A DNA stretch of 64,000 nucleotides from an uncultured Parabacteroides sp. (GCA_937894065.1 CALCST010000009.1:22730-86729); one strand, 5' to 3'. Shown: positions 8,844 to 17,867, counted from the first letter of the stretch. Notes: generated by a model not told the origin, from the letters alone. Numbers and translations: made by a program.

Positions 8844-9957
8844 AACTACAAATAGTTTCAATAATATAATCCACCTCATCGTCTGTCATTTCCGTATGAA
8901 TAGGCAATGACAACACCTGCTGTGTAAGCTTGTCTGCAATCTGCAGTGAACAGCCTTTTCTGGCAAATCCATAAAAAGCTTCTTGTTTCTGCAACGGCAG
9001 AGGATAATAAATCATTGAAGGAATACCTTTCGATTTAAGATAATCCTGCAATCCGTCTCTCATCCCTTCTTTAACTTTCAATGTATATTGATGATATACA
9101 TGGGTTGAGTACGAACTTACTGACGGTATTTCCCACATCGGATTTCCGCCCAATGATGCGTTGTAACGCTTCGCCACTGAAATTCGAGCTTCATTAAACT
9201 CATCAAGATGCGGCAATTTTGTTCTTAACACAGCAGCCTGCAATGTATCTAAACGAGAATTGCAACCTAATATTTTATGATGATACTTTATTTGTTGTCC
9301 GTGCGATGCAATCATCCTCATTCTCTCAGCCAAACGGTCGTCCGAAGTCATCATCGCTCCACCGTCTCCGTAACAAGCCAAAGGCTTTGACGGGAAGAAT
9401 GATGTTGTTCCGATATGCCCTATTGTTCCTGCCATTTTCCTTGTTCCATCAGGGAACGTATAGAAAGAACCCATTGACTGGGCATTATCTTCAACCACAT
9501 ATAGTCCATACTGTTCAGCAACTGCCATGATAGGTTTCATGTCGCAACACTGGCCAAACAGGTGAACAGCAACTATAGCCTTAGTTCGAGGAGAAATAGC
9601 TCCTTCAATAAGATTTGGATTAATATTGAATGTTTCCGGATTTACGTCCACCCAAACAGGAATAAGCCCAAGCAAAGCTACAACTTCTGCTGCTGCCACA
9701 TAAGTAAAAGCCGGAACAATAACCTCATCACCGGGACGTAAGTCGAGAGCCATCAATGCTATCTGCAAGGCATCCGTTCCGTTTCCACACGGCACGACAT
9801 GCTTCACACTCATATAATCAGCCAGTTCAGCAGAAAAATCCTTTACCTCCGGGCCGTTTATGAATGCACTGCTGTCAATTACCTTTTGCATTGCTCCGTC
9901 AATTTCAGATTTTAATCTGAGATATTGGCGGTGCAAATCAACCATTCGTATTTCCAT
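8830..9957 (-). CDS. DegT/DnrJ/EryC1/StrS family sugar aminotransferase (WbpE-like)
   Basis: 375 residues, a PLP-dependent nucleotide-sugar aminotransferase that installs an amino group on a keto-sugar nucleotide. The PLP lysine is expected at K191 in SFFPSKPLACYGDGGA. EDNAQ (156-160) stacks on the cofactor, and CGNGTDALQIAL (57-68) binds the phosphate. The N-terminus MVDLHRQY is typical of WbpE/WlbC and FdtB-like enzymes. It is the first gene of the polysaccharide run after metG and overlaps the oxidoreductase gene by 14 bp, supporting a joint C3-oxidation/transamination step. No N-acetyltransferase partner (WbpD-like) is visible inside the window. Confidence 0.88.
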   Translation of the reverse strand: MEIRMVDLHRQYLRLKSEIDGAMQKVIDSSAFINGPEVKDFSAELADYMSVKHVVPCGNGTDALQIALMALDLRPGDEVIVPAFTYVAAAEVVALLGLIPVWVDVNPETFNINPNLIEGAISPRTKAIVAVHLFGQCCDMKPIMAVAEQYGLYVVEDNAQSMGSFYTFPDGTRKMAGTIGHIGTTSFFPSKPLACYGDGGAMMTSDDRLAERMRMIASHGQQIKYHHKILGCNSRLDTLQAAVLRTKLPHLDEFNEARISVAKRYNASLGGNPMWEIPSVSSYSTHVYHQYTLKVKEGMRDGLQDYLKSKGIPSMIYYPLPLQKQEAFYGFARKGCSLQIADKLTQQVLSLPIHTEMTDDEVDYIIETICSYGQN

Positions 9958-9961
9958 AATT

Positions 9962-10062
9962 ATAAGGGGAATTAAGGACTCAAGGAGTTAAGAAGTCAAG
10001 GAGAGAGTTTTTTGAAAACTTTCTTCCTAAACTTTTTAACTCCTTAATATCCTTCTTGCTTG
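9962..10062. repeat. AGTTAAGGAGTTAAG-type intergenic inverted repeat
   Basis: Purine-rich words (gactcaaggagttaagaagt) on the left and their pyrimidine-rich complement (actttttaactccttaat) on the right form a long imperfect hairpin around gagagttttttgaaaactttc. It separates metG from the polysaccharide operon. Related words recur near 35540, 47520-47650 and 51835. Confidence 0.6.
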
Positions 10063-10074
10063 AGTGATTATATA

Positions 10075-12114
10075 TTATTTCACTTCACTACCCGGTTTAA
10101 CTTCTTTTTCCGGAGTGATAACAGCAAGTTTACCATCAAAGTTTTCTGCTGAAAGAATCATACCTTCAGATACAATACCTTTCAACTTACGAGGCGCAAG
10201 GTTGGCAATGAAACAAACCTGTTTACCAACCAATTCTTCCGGTTTATAATGCTGGGCAATACCTGAAACGATTGTACGTTTTTCCAATCCGTCGTCAATG
10301 CGGAACTGCAACAATTTATCTGCCTTCGGAACTTTTGTACATTCCAAAACTGTTCCCACACGGATATCCAATTTCATGAAATCATCAAACTCAATGTTTT
10401 CACGAATTGGCTTTGCTTTATAGTTTGCTTCTTCGTTTGCTTTCTTAGTGTCGAGCAATTTCTGAACCTGAGCTTCGATTACGCTATCTTCAATCTTTTC
10501 AAACAAAAGTTCAGCTTTTCCCAACTGATGTCCGGCTGGAAGCAAGTCTGTTGAACCAAGTCTGTCCCAACCAAGAGGCTCAACATTAAGCATCTTGTTC
10601 AGTTTCTCCATGCTGAATGGCAAGAACGGTTCAAATGCAATAGCAAGATTTGCTGTAATCTGCAATGCAATATTCATGATAGTTGCCACACGAGCCATAT
10701 CTGTCTTGGCAAGCTTCCAAGGTTCTGTATCTGCAAGATATTTGTTTCCGATACGCGCAAGGTTCATAGCTTCCTTCTGTGCGTCACGGAAGTGATATGT
10801 ATCAAGTAAACGCTCAACATTAGCCTTAACATCTTCGAAATCTTTCAAAGTCTGACGGTCATAGTCAGTAAGTTCGCCAACTTCAGGAACTTTACCTTCG
10901 AAATATTTACCTGTCAACACCAATGCACGGTTTACAAAGTTACCAAGGATAGCAACAAGTTCGTTGTTGTTGCGAGCCTGGAAGTCTTTCCATGTAAAGT
11001 CATTATCTTTTGTTTCAGGAGCATTTGCTGTAAGAACATAACGCAAAACATCCTGCTTGCCCGGCATATCAACAAGATATTCATTCAACCACACAGCCCA
11101 GTTGCGTGAAGTTGAAATCTTGTCACCTTCAAGATTAAGGAATTCGTTTGCCGGAACATTTTCCGGAAGATTATATGAGCCTTCAGCCTTAAGCATTGAA
11201 GGGAACACAATACAGTGGAACACAATATTATCTTTACCGATGAAGTGAACCATCTTAGTTTCCGGATCTTTCCACCATTTTTCCCAGCTGTCTGGCAAAA
11301 GTTCTTTTGTATTTGATATATAACCGATAGGAGCATCAAACCATACATAAAGCACTTTTCCTTCTGCACCTTCAACCGGAACAGGAATACCCCAGTCCAA
11401 GTCACGGCTCACCGCACGTGGCTGCAATCCCATATCCAGCCAGCTCTTGCACTGACCGTAAACATTAGGCTTCCATTCCTTATGATTTTCAAGAATCCAT
11501 TCACGCAAGAACGGTTCCCATTTATCCAAAGGCAAATACCAGTGTTTTGTTTCTTTCATCACCGGTTTGCTTCCGCTGATAGCAGATTTAGGATTTACAA
11601 GTTCAGTAGGGCTCAAAGATGTACCGCAAGCTTCACACTGGTCGCCATAAGCCTTTTCGTTTCCGCAATGAGGGCAAGTACCAGTGATATAACGGTCAGC
11701 AAGGAATTGTTTTGCTTCTTCGTCATAATACTGTTCGCTTGTTTTCTCAATGAATTCTCCCTTGTCATACAATGTGCGGAAGAAATCAGAAGCCATCTGG
11801 CGGTGAGTCTCAGAAGTCGTACGGGAATAGATATCGAAAGAGATACCGAATTCCTCAAAAGACTTTTTGATTATATTGTGATAACGGTCAACTACGTCCT
11901 GCGGAGTGATGCCTTCCTTCTTTGCACGCAAAGTGATAGGCACACCGTGTTCATCCGAACCGCCAATCATCAACACTTCCTCTCCTTTCAAACGGAGATA
12001 ACGGGCATAAATATCGGCGGGCACATAAACACCTGCCAAGTGACCGATATGAACCGGTCCGTTAGCATACGGCAAAGCCGTAGTTATCAATGTTCTCTTA
12101 AATTGTTTTTCCAT
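10075..12114 (-). CDS. metG: Methionyl-tRNA synthetase
   Basis: 679 residues. It charges tRNA-Met in the cytoplasm. The class I HIGH signature is exact at 22-25 (PVHIGHLAG). The KMSKS equivalent is KISTS (about residue 334). A zinc knuckle CPHCGN...DQCEACG (about 146-163) is present, and the WFDAPIGYI stretch is canonical. A C-terminal EMAP/Trbp111-type tRNA-binding domain occupies about 570-679 (IRVGTVLECTKVPKADKLL, then GKQVCFIANLAPRKLKG), as in dimeric long MetG forms. The start is supported by alignment of the N-terminus and by a TACCTTTG -7 box 25-32 bp upstream. No frameshift or damage is seen. Confidence 0.97.
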   Translation of the reverse strand: MEKQFKRTLITTALPYANGPVHIGHLAGVYVPADIYARYLRLKGEEVLMIGGSDEHGVPITLRAKKEGITPQDVVDRYHNIIKKSFEEFGISFDIYSRTTSETHRQMASDFFRTLYDKGEFIEKTSEQYYDEEAKQFLADRYITGTCPHCGNEKAYGDQCEACGTSLSPTELVNPKSAISGSKPVMKETKHWYLPLDKWEPFLREWILENHKEWKPNVYGQCKSWLDMGLQPRAVSRDLDWGIPVPVEGAEGKVLYVWFDAPIGYISNTKELLPDSWEKWWKDPETKMVHFIGKDNIVFHCIVFPSMLKAEGSYNLPENVPANEFLNLEGDKISTSRNWAVWLNEYLVDMPGKQDVLRYVLTANAPETKDNDFTWKDFQARNNNELVAILGNFVNRALVLTGKYFEGKVPEVGELTDYDRQTLKDFEDVKANVERLLDTYHFRDAQKEAMNLARIGNKYLADTEPWKLAKTDMARVATIMNIALQITANLAIAFEPFLPFSMEKLNKMLNVEPLGWDRLGSTDLLPAGHQLGKAELLFEKIEDSVIEAQVQKLLDTKKANEEANYKAKPIRENIEFDDFMKLDIRVGTVLECTKVPKADKLLQFRIDDGLEKRTIVSGIAQHYKPEELVGKQVCFIANLAPRKLKGIVSEGMILSAENFDGKLAVITPEKEVKPGSEVK

Positions 12115-12138
12115 GTGTTATGTTATCTATTTAGTTTA

Positions 12139-12146
12139 CAAAGGTA
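12139..12146 (-). promoter_or_regulatory. Candidate -7 promoter box for metG
   Basis: The minus-strand sequence TACCTTTG matches the Bacteroidetes sigma-ABfr -7 consensus TAnnTTTG, 25 bp upstream of the metG start. No good TTTG -33 box sits 19 bp further upstream. Confidence 0.55.
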
Positions 12147-12166
12147 AGGATTTTCCAGTAAAACGC

Positions 12167-12203
12167 CGCAGTGTTTTTCCGAAAACACTACGATGTTTTT
12201 TTC
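12167..12203. repeat. Dispersed CGCAGTGTTT / ACGATGTTTTTT repeat, copy 1
   Basis: This 37-bp segment in the metG-alkD intergenic region matches 29718-29754 at about 29 of 37 positions. Shared words are CGCAGTGTTT, GAAAACA or AAAAACA, and ACGATGTTTTTT. Here the gtgttttt-ccg-aaaacac portion can form a small hairpin. Confidence 0.6.
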
Positions 12204-12214
12204 AAAATGTCAAG

Positions 12215-12222
12215 TATTTTTG
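12215..12222 (+). promoter_or_regulatory. Candidate -7 promoter box for the AlkD-like gene
   Basis: TATTTTTG matches TAnnTTTG. It would place transcription start near 12229, only 32 bp before the ATG at 12261. This argues against the longer upstream starts for that gene. Confidence 0.5.
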
Positions 12223-12260
12223 CAAAAATGTCAAATATGTATTTTCAAACACGGAATAGT

Positions 12261-12968
12261 ATGGAATATTCGGCTAAGCAAATTGAAAATGAGCTTAAGG
12301 AACTGGGCTCTGATGATAAAGCAAAACATTTGAGCAAATTCTTTAAAACCGGGAAAGGAGAATATGGCGAAGGCGACAAATTCCTGGGAATAACAGTTCC
12401 GCAAACTCGAAACATAGCCAAGAAATATATCGGACTGGATTTTGATGGAATATCAGAATTAATCAATAGCGAATGGCATGAAGTCCGGCTATGCGGTTTA
12501 ATGATTCTGGTTTTACGTTTCAAGAAGAAATCTACAACCGACAATGAGAGAGATGAGATTTACAGTTTTTATCTGAAACATACGAAATGTTGCAACAACT
12601 GGGATTTGGTAGATTTGAGTTGTCCGTATATAATCGGCTCATATATTCTGAACCGCGACAGAAGCATTCTTTATCATCTATCCGAAAGCGACAATCTTTG
12701 GGAACAACGTATTTCCATTGTTTCAACGCTTACCCTTGTCCGTAACGATTCATTCAATGAAGCTCTGGATTTATCATTGCGACTTATGAATCATAAGCAC
12801 GACCTTATACACAAAGCTATCGGATGGGTGTTGAGAGAAGTGGGCAAAAGAGACAGAAAAACCCTCACAGACTTTCTGAACATTCACCGCAAGAATATGC
12901 ACCGGACAACGCTGAGATATGCCATTGAACATTATAGTCCGGAAGAAAGAAAAACATTTATGGAATAG
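12261..12968 (+). CDS. DNA alkylation repair protein (AlkD-like HEAT-repeat glycosylase)
   Basis: 235 residues from the ATG at 12261, chosen because MEYSAKQIENEL starts the family homology and a -7 box lies just upstream; the open frame extends 30 codons further with only low-complexity residues. Family features are the YGEGDKFLGITVPQTRNIAKKY segment (about 35-56), then alpha-helical HEAT-like repeats with EVRLCGLMILV, CCNNWDLVDLSCPYIIGSYI and WEQRISIVSTL, and the terminal TTLRYAIEHYSPEERK. AlkD-type proteins excise positively charged alkylated bases such as 3-methyladenine and 7-methylguanine without base flipping. It stands alone, divergent from metG. Confidence 0.88.
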   Translation: MEYSAKQIENELKELGSDDKAKHLSKFFKTGKGEYGEGDKFLGITVPQTRNIAKKYIGLDFDGISELINSEWHEVRLCGLMILVLRFKKKSTTDNERDEIYSFYLKHTKCCNNWDLVDLSCPYIIGSYILNRDRSILYHLSESDNLWEQRISIVSTLTLVRNDSFNEALDLSLRLMNHKHDLIHKAIGWVLREVGKRDRKTLTDFLNIHRKNMHRTTLRYAIEHYSPEERKTFME

Positions 12969-12974
12969 GGGAAT

Positions 12975-13074
12975 AAGGGAACGAGTTGACAAGGGAACAA
13001 GGCTACAGTTTTTCCTTGTCAACTTGTATCTGGAGCCTTGTCAACTTTTAAGTTTCGCAAATCGCGAAACTTAA
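12975..13074. repeat. GTTGACAAG inverted repeat plus TTAAGTTTCGC hairpin
   Basis: gagttgacaagggaacaaggct pairs imperfectly with ccttgtcaacttgtatctgg and agccttgtcaact. Immediately after it, TTAAGTTTCGC (13048-13058) and GCGAAACTTAA (13064-13074) form a perfect 11-bp stem with a 5-nt loop. It lies between the convergent AlkD-like and EnvC-like genes, so a bidirectional terminator role is plausible, though neither side has a clear U-tract. Confidence 0.65.
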
Positions 13075-13078
13075 ACTA

Positions 13079-14344
13079 CTACAACAGCCAATGTGAAGGA
13101 TTAAGCTTCACTTTCTCCTTCCATATCTGGAAGTGCAGGATTGTAGCATTGCCATCCTCCGTATCAACAAATATCTTTCCTAGAGATTGTTTGGTGGTAA
13201 CTTTATCGCCAGCCTTGACATAAACCTGGCTCAAATTACTATAGACAGTCAGATAATTACCATGACGAACAATTATAGAATTGTTATATCCCGGAACAAC
13301 AAATACACGTGTCACTTCCCCGTTAAACACAGCCCTAGCATCAGCTCCCGGAGTTGTCTGTATATCAATTCCGCTATTGTTAGTACGCACATATTTCAAA
13401 TCCTGATGCTGCTGTTCGCCAAATGTAGCCACAACTGTATATCGTCCGGTAACGGGATAAGGCAAACGACCTTTGTTGGACGCAAAACTTCCGGACAATT
13501 GGCGCTCTTCTTTTGTCATTGCATAGCCGCCTTTGCTTTCGGCAACTCTTTCCTCCGATGCAGAAGTCTGGTTTCCCTGTTTCTTTCTGCGCGCGCGTTC
13601 TTCTGCTTCAGCCTTAGCTATTTCCTCGGCTATCTGCTTTTCAATCTGACGGTTCAAAGCCTCAGCCTGTTGGCGTTTCTTACGCAACTGAGCCTGCAAG
13701 TCTTTTTTCTTTTTATTGAGGGCGTTTACTTCGTCCTTCTGATTTTTTTCTTCTATCTGTAATTTCTGGTTTTCCTGTTCGCGATTAGCAAGCAAGGTCT
13801 GCTTTTCCGAAACAGTTTTCTGAAGCGAAGCTTTTTCTCCTTCAATCTTTTCCTGCTGTTCAACTATTGCGCTAGCCTGCATTTTCTGCCAATCTGCATA
13901 TTCTTTCAAATAACGCATACGGCGATAGGATTGGGCGAAATCTTCCGCAGAAAGAATAAACAGCAGTTTATCCAGCGAACCTTTACGTCTGTACATATTC
14001 TTAACCGACTTGCCATAGTTTTTCTTTCTATCATCAAGTTCCTTTTCAAGACGCTCAATTTCTTTTCCTTTCTCTGCTATCTGGGTATTGATTGCCGAAA
14101 CCTCCTGACCAAGCAGACTTATCACTTTCTTTCTGGACAATATTTGCTGCGAAAGCAGATTAAGTCTGTTCAACGAGTTTTTTGCAGATGTACTAGTTTC
14201 TTTCAACAACTGGTTTGTCATCTCTATTTCTTCAAGCGCTTTTTTCCTTTCATTCTCAAGCTGACGCACTCTTTCCGAGCGCTGTCCGAATGCAGGGCAC
14301 GCCAAAACAAAACAAAGAATCAACCAACTATATTTCATATCCAA
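13079..14344 (-). CDS. EnvC-like murein hydrolase activator (degenerate M23/LytM protein)
   Basis: 421 residues with a Sec signal peptide (about 1-20, cleavage after ACPAFG; M3 is an alternative start). A long Glu/Lys/Gln-rich coiled coil (about 21-265) is followed by a C-terminal LytM/M23 domain (about 295-421). The metal ligands of active M23 peptidases are missing. HxGxD is replaced by NNSGIDI, the YxHL His by YSNL, and the HxH motif by ILHFQI. This loss is the known state of EnvC, which activates cell-wall amidases instead of cutting peptidoglycan itself. It is the last gene of a TPR-DUF4292-EnvC operon with an 11-bp gap to its neighbour. I infer an envelope role in septal peptidoglycan splitting. 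Confidence 0.88.
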   Translation of the reverse strand: MDMKYSWLILCFVLACPAFGQRSERVRQLENERKKALEEIEMTNQLLKETSTSAKNSLNRLNLLSQQILSRKKVISLLGQEVSAINTQIAEKGKEIERLEKELDDRKKNYGKSVKNMYRRKGSLDKLLFILSAEDFAQSYRRMRYLKEYADWQKMQASAIVEQQEKIEGEKASLQKTVSEKQTLLANREQENQKLQIEEKNQKDEVNALNKKKKDLQAQLRKKRQQAEALNRQIEKQIAEEIAKAEAEERARRKKQGNQTSASEERVAESKGGYAMTKEERQLSGSFASNKGRLPYPVTGRYTVVATFGEQQHQDLKYVRTNNSGIDIQTTPGADARAVFNGEVTRVFVVPGYNNSIIVRHGNYLTVYSNLSQVYVKAGDKVTTKQSLGKIFVDTEDGNATILHFQIWKEKVKLNPSHWLL

Positions 14345-14354
14345 AAATATTACA

Positions 14355-15188
14355 TCAAAACTTCAACATCTTCAGCAACTGCTCTGCAGTAACCCTTTCA
14401 TATTTGGAAGGTACAGATGTATTAATTTTTAAATCCTTATCAATTTGTATACGTGAATAAGAGAGAGACAAACCTCCCACATTTCTACCGTCAACCACAA
14501 CTCCTACATTTCCGTTCATCGGGAAAAGTTTATTTCCCTGAACCTGGAAATCCGAATAGTCCCAAGTCAACACAAACTTGTCGCTCGCATCTGATATTCG
14601 TGATGAAAGCAGTTTGTTTTCTTTATCAACATTAAAACAATATCTTATATCAGCTCTGTCCTCAGCCACAAATTCAACAGTCTGAGTGTTCTTTTTCATC
14701 AGAAAACGGTTATACTGCTTTGGACCGAAAGTTTTCTCTCCGGGAACAAAAATACTGTTTATGAACAATGCCTGTAAATTATAGAAATCAAAATCGACAG
14801 TCCACTGTTTCTTCATAGCTGAATAATTCTCAGCCAAATATCTTTTTCCCATTCTGTCGATAAGTCTGATACTGTCTGTTGTCAGTTCAAGTCTGAATAC
14901 TTCAATACCAAGAAATGGTTGCACAGACAATTGTATCAAACTGTCTTTTATCATCTTCAAATCAACTCTTGAACTGACTTCCTTATCAGGCATTATCACA
15001 TCAGCACGCAAGCGTGCAGACATTGTACGGAAATCTAAAGATTGCTCCTGAACTGCTGTCAGAATTTCCTTCTGCTCCTTGAACTGCTTTGAATCTTCAC
15101 CGCCAACACCTTTTGAAGAACGACAGCCGGAAAATATCAAAGCAAAACAAATACCGACCAATAAAATACTTAAACGGAATCTGTTCAT
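14355..15188 (-). CDS. DUF4292 domain-containing lipoprotein
   Basis: 277 residues with a lipoprotein signal peptide and lipobox ending at Cys22 (ALIFSGC). The body is predicted beta-rich (MSARLRADVIMPDKEVSSRVDL, read in two parts; then LIQLSVQPFLGIEVFRLELT), resembling the LolA/LolB-like half-barrel fold that I associate with DUF4292. It may bind lipid or lipoprotein at the outer membrane. It starts 2 bp from the stop of the TPR gene and is followed 10 bp later by the EnvC-like gene. The conserved neighbourhood suggests an envelope function; biochemistry is unknown to me. Confidence 0.82.
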   Translation of the reverse strand: MNRFRLSILLVGICFALIFSGCRSSKGVGGEDSKQFKEQKEILTAVQEQSLDFRTMSARLRADVIMPDKEVSSRVDLKMIKDSLIQLSVQPFLGIEVFRLELTTDSIRLIDRMGKRYLAENYSAMKKQWTVDFDFYNLQALFINSIFVPGEKTFGPKQYNRFLMKKNTQTVEFVAEDRADIRYCFNVDKENKLLSSRISDASDKFVLTWDYSDFQVQGNKLFPMNGNVGVVVDGRNVGGLSLSYSRIQIDKDLKINTSVPSKYERVTAEQLLKMLKF

Positions 15189-15190
15189 AA

Positions 15191-16882
15191 TTATTCTTTT
15201 TCCTCAATATACTTTTCTTCCTTTATTTTCTTGTCTAGAGTCTTTGACTCTTTACCCATTGAGCGAGCCTTTTTCCACTGTTCAACGGCTTTGTCCTTAT
15301 CTCCGTTCATGAACAGGATATCACCATAATGGTCAACCAACTCAGCACTGTTTGTCGTATCTTTTGATATGGCACTCTCGATATAAATCTTTGCCAGTTT
15401 ATAATTTCCCTGAGTAAAGAAAATCCAGGCATAAGTATCAAGATATGTAGCATTGTCCGGTTCCAGTTTTATACACTGCGCACTCATTCGTTCCGCACGT
15501 TTCAAATCCTTCTTTTCAAGAGTAAGGAAATAACTGTAGTTATTCAGAACAACCACATTCTTGTCGTTATATTTCAAAGCCTCGTCATACGCCTTATATG
15601 CTTCAGGCATATTGTTCATCTGATAATGCAAATCTCCTATCTGTCCGTAGAAATCAGACATAAGTCTTCCGTTTTCCTTCGGAATCACACCCAGTCCTTT
15701 GCGATACACTTCCAATGCTTCTTCATATTTTTCCTGCTGGAAATAACCAATTCCCAAGTAGAAATAATATTCCGGAGATTCAGGGAACAGTTCGATACAT
15801 TTATTACAAACACGGACAACCTCGTCTATATCTTCAGTACGCAATGCCATATTCAGCAACTGCTGCCATGCGCTCTGATTCGTCGGTTCCATTTCAGTAA
15901 CAAGGCTGAACTGGAATTTAGCCTCATCATTCTTTTTCTGAAGCATAAGCAAACTGCCGTACATCAGTTTGAGATTTGTATCCTGAGGATGCTGTTCCAA
16001 AAGTGTAAGGAATAAAGTATTAGCCTGCTCAATATCCTGTTTTGTCTGTTGCAGACGTTGGATATATCTGGACAATATTCCGACTTTAGTCTCAACATCA
16101 AGTCCTTTGCTCACCAAAGCATTACGCACCTCCTTCTCTGCAGCTTCCTTATTACCGGTTGCCTCATAATAATTCGCCATAGATACTATGTAACGCGAAT
16201 CTGAAGGATTAATCTCGTGAGCCTTGGTATAAGCTTTCAATGCTTCATCAAAATTGTCCTTTTCCAAATACAAGTCACCGAGCAAAAGCTGGTATCTCGA
16301 TTCGGCAGGATATTTATCCGCCAGCTTCTGTATTTCAGCAAAAGCCTTATCTTCTTCCTCAAGAGAAAAATACAATTTATATTTCTGCAATGACAAAGCT
16401 TCATTCATTCCCATAATGCTTTCCAAAGCATCATATGCTTCGATTGCTTTTGCCAGCTCGCCATCCTGAGCCAAAGCCTCAGCCAGATAATAACGCAACT
16501 CGGCTTTGTCTGGATATCTTTCCACCAAAGCCTCATATTCGGCTGCCGCATCGGCGAACATTCCAAGATTTCCGGAAACATTGGCTAGAGCCATTCTATA
16601 AGTCATATTATCGGAATCACTATCCACTGCCTTACGCAACATCTCAACTGCCTTATCTGCCTTGTTCATCTGAACATAAAACAAAGAAAGCTCATACATC
16701 ACAGGGGCAGCAGTTGAGTCGAGCGACAAACAATAGGAGAACATGTCATACGCAGCGTCATACTTTCCTGCCTGTTTCAACTTCAATCCCTCGTAATAGA
16801 AGTAGTCAAATTTCCTGTTGTTTGAAGCCAGCACGGACAATGAAACCAGGAAAAGAGAGATTGTTATTATTTTTCTAAACAT
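15191..16882 (-). CDS. Tetratricopeptide repeat protein (exported)
   Basis: 563 residues. A signal peptide (about 1-19, MFRKIITISLFLVSLSVLAS) precedes roughly 12-14 TPR units, recognisable by recurring A..Y..AL..dP spacing. Examples are YDAAYDMFSYCLSLDSTAA (about 39-57), FDEALKAYTKAHEINPSDS, and YEEALEVYRKGLGVIPKEN. TPR arrays form scaffolds for protein contacts; export suggests a periplasmic or outer-membrane-associated scaffold. It is the first gene of the operon with DUF4292 and EnvC-like products. A textbook Bacteroidetes promoter lies about 140-170 bp upstream. No specific partner is deducible. Confidence 0.88.
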   Translation of the reverse strand: MFRKIITISLFLVSLSVLASNNRKFDYFYYEGLKLKQAGKYDAAYDMFSYCLSLDSTAAPVMYELSLFYVQMNKADKAVEMLRKAVDSDSDNMTYRMALANVSGNLGMFADAAAEYEALVERYPDKAELRYYLAEALAQDGELAKAIEAYDALESIMGMNEALSLQKYKLYFSLEEEDKAFAEIQKLADKYPAESRYQLLLGDLYLEKDNFDEALKAYTKAHEINPSDSRYIVSMANYYEATGNKEAAEKEVRNALVSKGLDVETKVGILSRYIQRLQQTKQDIEQANTLFLTLLEQHPQDTNLKLMYGSLLMLQKKNDEAKFQFSLVTEMEPTNQSAWQQLLNMALRTEDIDEVVRVCNKCIELFPESPEYYFYLGIGYFQQEKYEEALEVYRKGLGVIPKENGRLMSDFYGQIGDLHYQMNNMPEAYKAYDEALKYNDKNVVVLNNYSYFLTLEKKDLKRAERMSAQCIKLEPDNATYLDTYAWIFFTQGNYKLAKIYIESAISKDTTNSAELVDHYGDILFMNGDKDKAVEQWKKARSMGKESKTLDKKIKEEKYIEEKE

Positions 16883-17020
16883 ATTATCTGTATTTTAAAT
16901 CACTGAAGTTCGCGATTTACCCAACATTAAGGTCAGACAGTCCGCAGATACACATCATAGAATAAAAAACTTTGTCAAATTGTTTTCTGCCAGCTTCAAT
17001 GTTGAGCATTTAGCCAATCG
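16883..17020. other. 5' leader of the TPR operon
   Basis: About 130 bp between the predicted transcription start and the TPR gene. No ORF or conserved riboswitch was recognised. Together with 17052-17303 it makes a 421-bp gene-free stretch between two divergent transcription units. Confidence 0.4.
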
Positions 17021-17051
17021 CAAAAGTAAGATTTCTTTTTTAATACACAAA
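17021..17051 (-). promoter_or_regulatory. Consensus Bacteroidetes promoter of the TPR-DUF4292-EnvC operon
   Basis: On the minus strand, TTTG (17048-17051), then exactly 19 bp, then TACTTTTG (17021-17028). This is a complete match to the TTTG-N19-TAnnTTTG consensus. Predicted start of transcription is near 17014. Confidence 0.75.
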
Positions 17052-17303
17052 AGAAACTAAGTCCTCAATATTTATACAACTACAACTCACACATTAACAG
17101 CACAAAAAGCTGTTAAAAGAAGTATGTATATTATAAATTTCTTACAACCTTTTTCCTTGATTATTTCCAAAATAAAAATATAAATTCCAACTTTCAAACC
17201 TGCCATATTACAATTCATCCATGATATTTAGCAATTCGTCTAGTTTCTTATTAACAACAAATTAAATAGCACTATATTCGTTTGAACTAAAAAATGAAGG
17301 CTT

Positions 17304-17867
17304 ATGAAAAGATTGTTAATTATGTTGATAGCAATTATTGCTAATGTAGGGTTGACACAAGCTCAAACAACAGACAAGGAAGAAAGAGCAAGATTACGTC
17401 AAGAACGTAAAGCCGAACAGGAAATATTGGATTCTTTACTTTTTGAACAATCCAAACAGTCTATAGAAAACAAAAAATTCGTTTTGGAAGCAGACAGAGT
17501 TATGTTCAAATATGGAACAACTGCCTATGTTACATCAAACACAAACTTTGTCATGGTGAACGAAGACAAGGCAACTGTACAGATTGCATTCAATGTTCCT
17601 GTTAGTGGACCAAACGGTATTGGTGGTATAACTGTTGACGGACTTATGTCGGACTTTAGTATGAAAGAAGACAAGAAAGGAAATCTTTCTGTCGAATTCA
17701 ATGTTTCCGGTGTCGGTATATCAGCTAGGATTACTATAAGTCTGCCGAAAGGAAGCAGTACAGCTACAGTAAATGTCTTGCCAACATTCAATTCAAACCG
17801 GCTCACATTGTCCGGTCATATATTGCCTCTTGAGCAAAGTACAGTTTTCAAAGGCAGAGCATTATAA
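17304..17867 (+). CDS. DUF4251 domain-containing exported protein
   Basis: 187 residues with a signal peptide (about 1-20, IIANVGLTQA then QTTDKEE). A charged helical segment (about 24-50) is followed by a beta-rich domain (51-187) with FVLEADRVMFKYG, NFVMVNEDKATVQIAFNVP and a closing LSGHILPLEQSTVFKGRAL. This order matches the Bacteroidales DUF4251 family, of unknown function. It is the first of three exported proteins upstream of a two-component pair on the plus strand; a GTTGACAAG repeat separates it from the DUF4136 gene. Periplasmic location is inferred from the signal peptide. Confidence 0.82.
   Translation: MKRLLIMLIAIIANVGLTQAQTTDKEERARLRQERKAEQEILDSLLFEQSKQSIENKKFVLEADRVMFKYGTTAYVTSNTNFVMVNEDKATVQIAFNVPVSGPNGIGGITVDGLMSDFSMKEDKKGNLSVEFNVSGVGISARITISLPKGSSTATVNVLPTFNSNRLTLSGHILPLEQSTVFKGRAL

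Noticed and set aside
1..9957. Bacteroides invertible capsule promoter or UpxY/UpxZ control
   Set aside because: No inverted repeats flanking a promoter and no NusG-like upxY gene are seen before the first gene of the locus.
11482..12147. 221-codon open frame on the plus strand
   Set aside because: It lies antisense inside metG, whose protein sequence is fully conserved; no recognisable family.
13187..14392. Plus-strand open frames of 150-190 codons
   Set aside because: They are antisense shadows of the EnvC-like coiled-coil gene.
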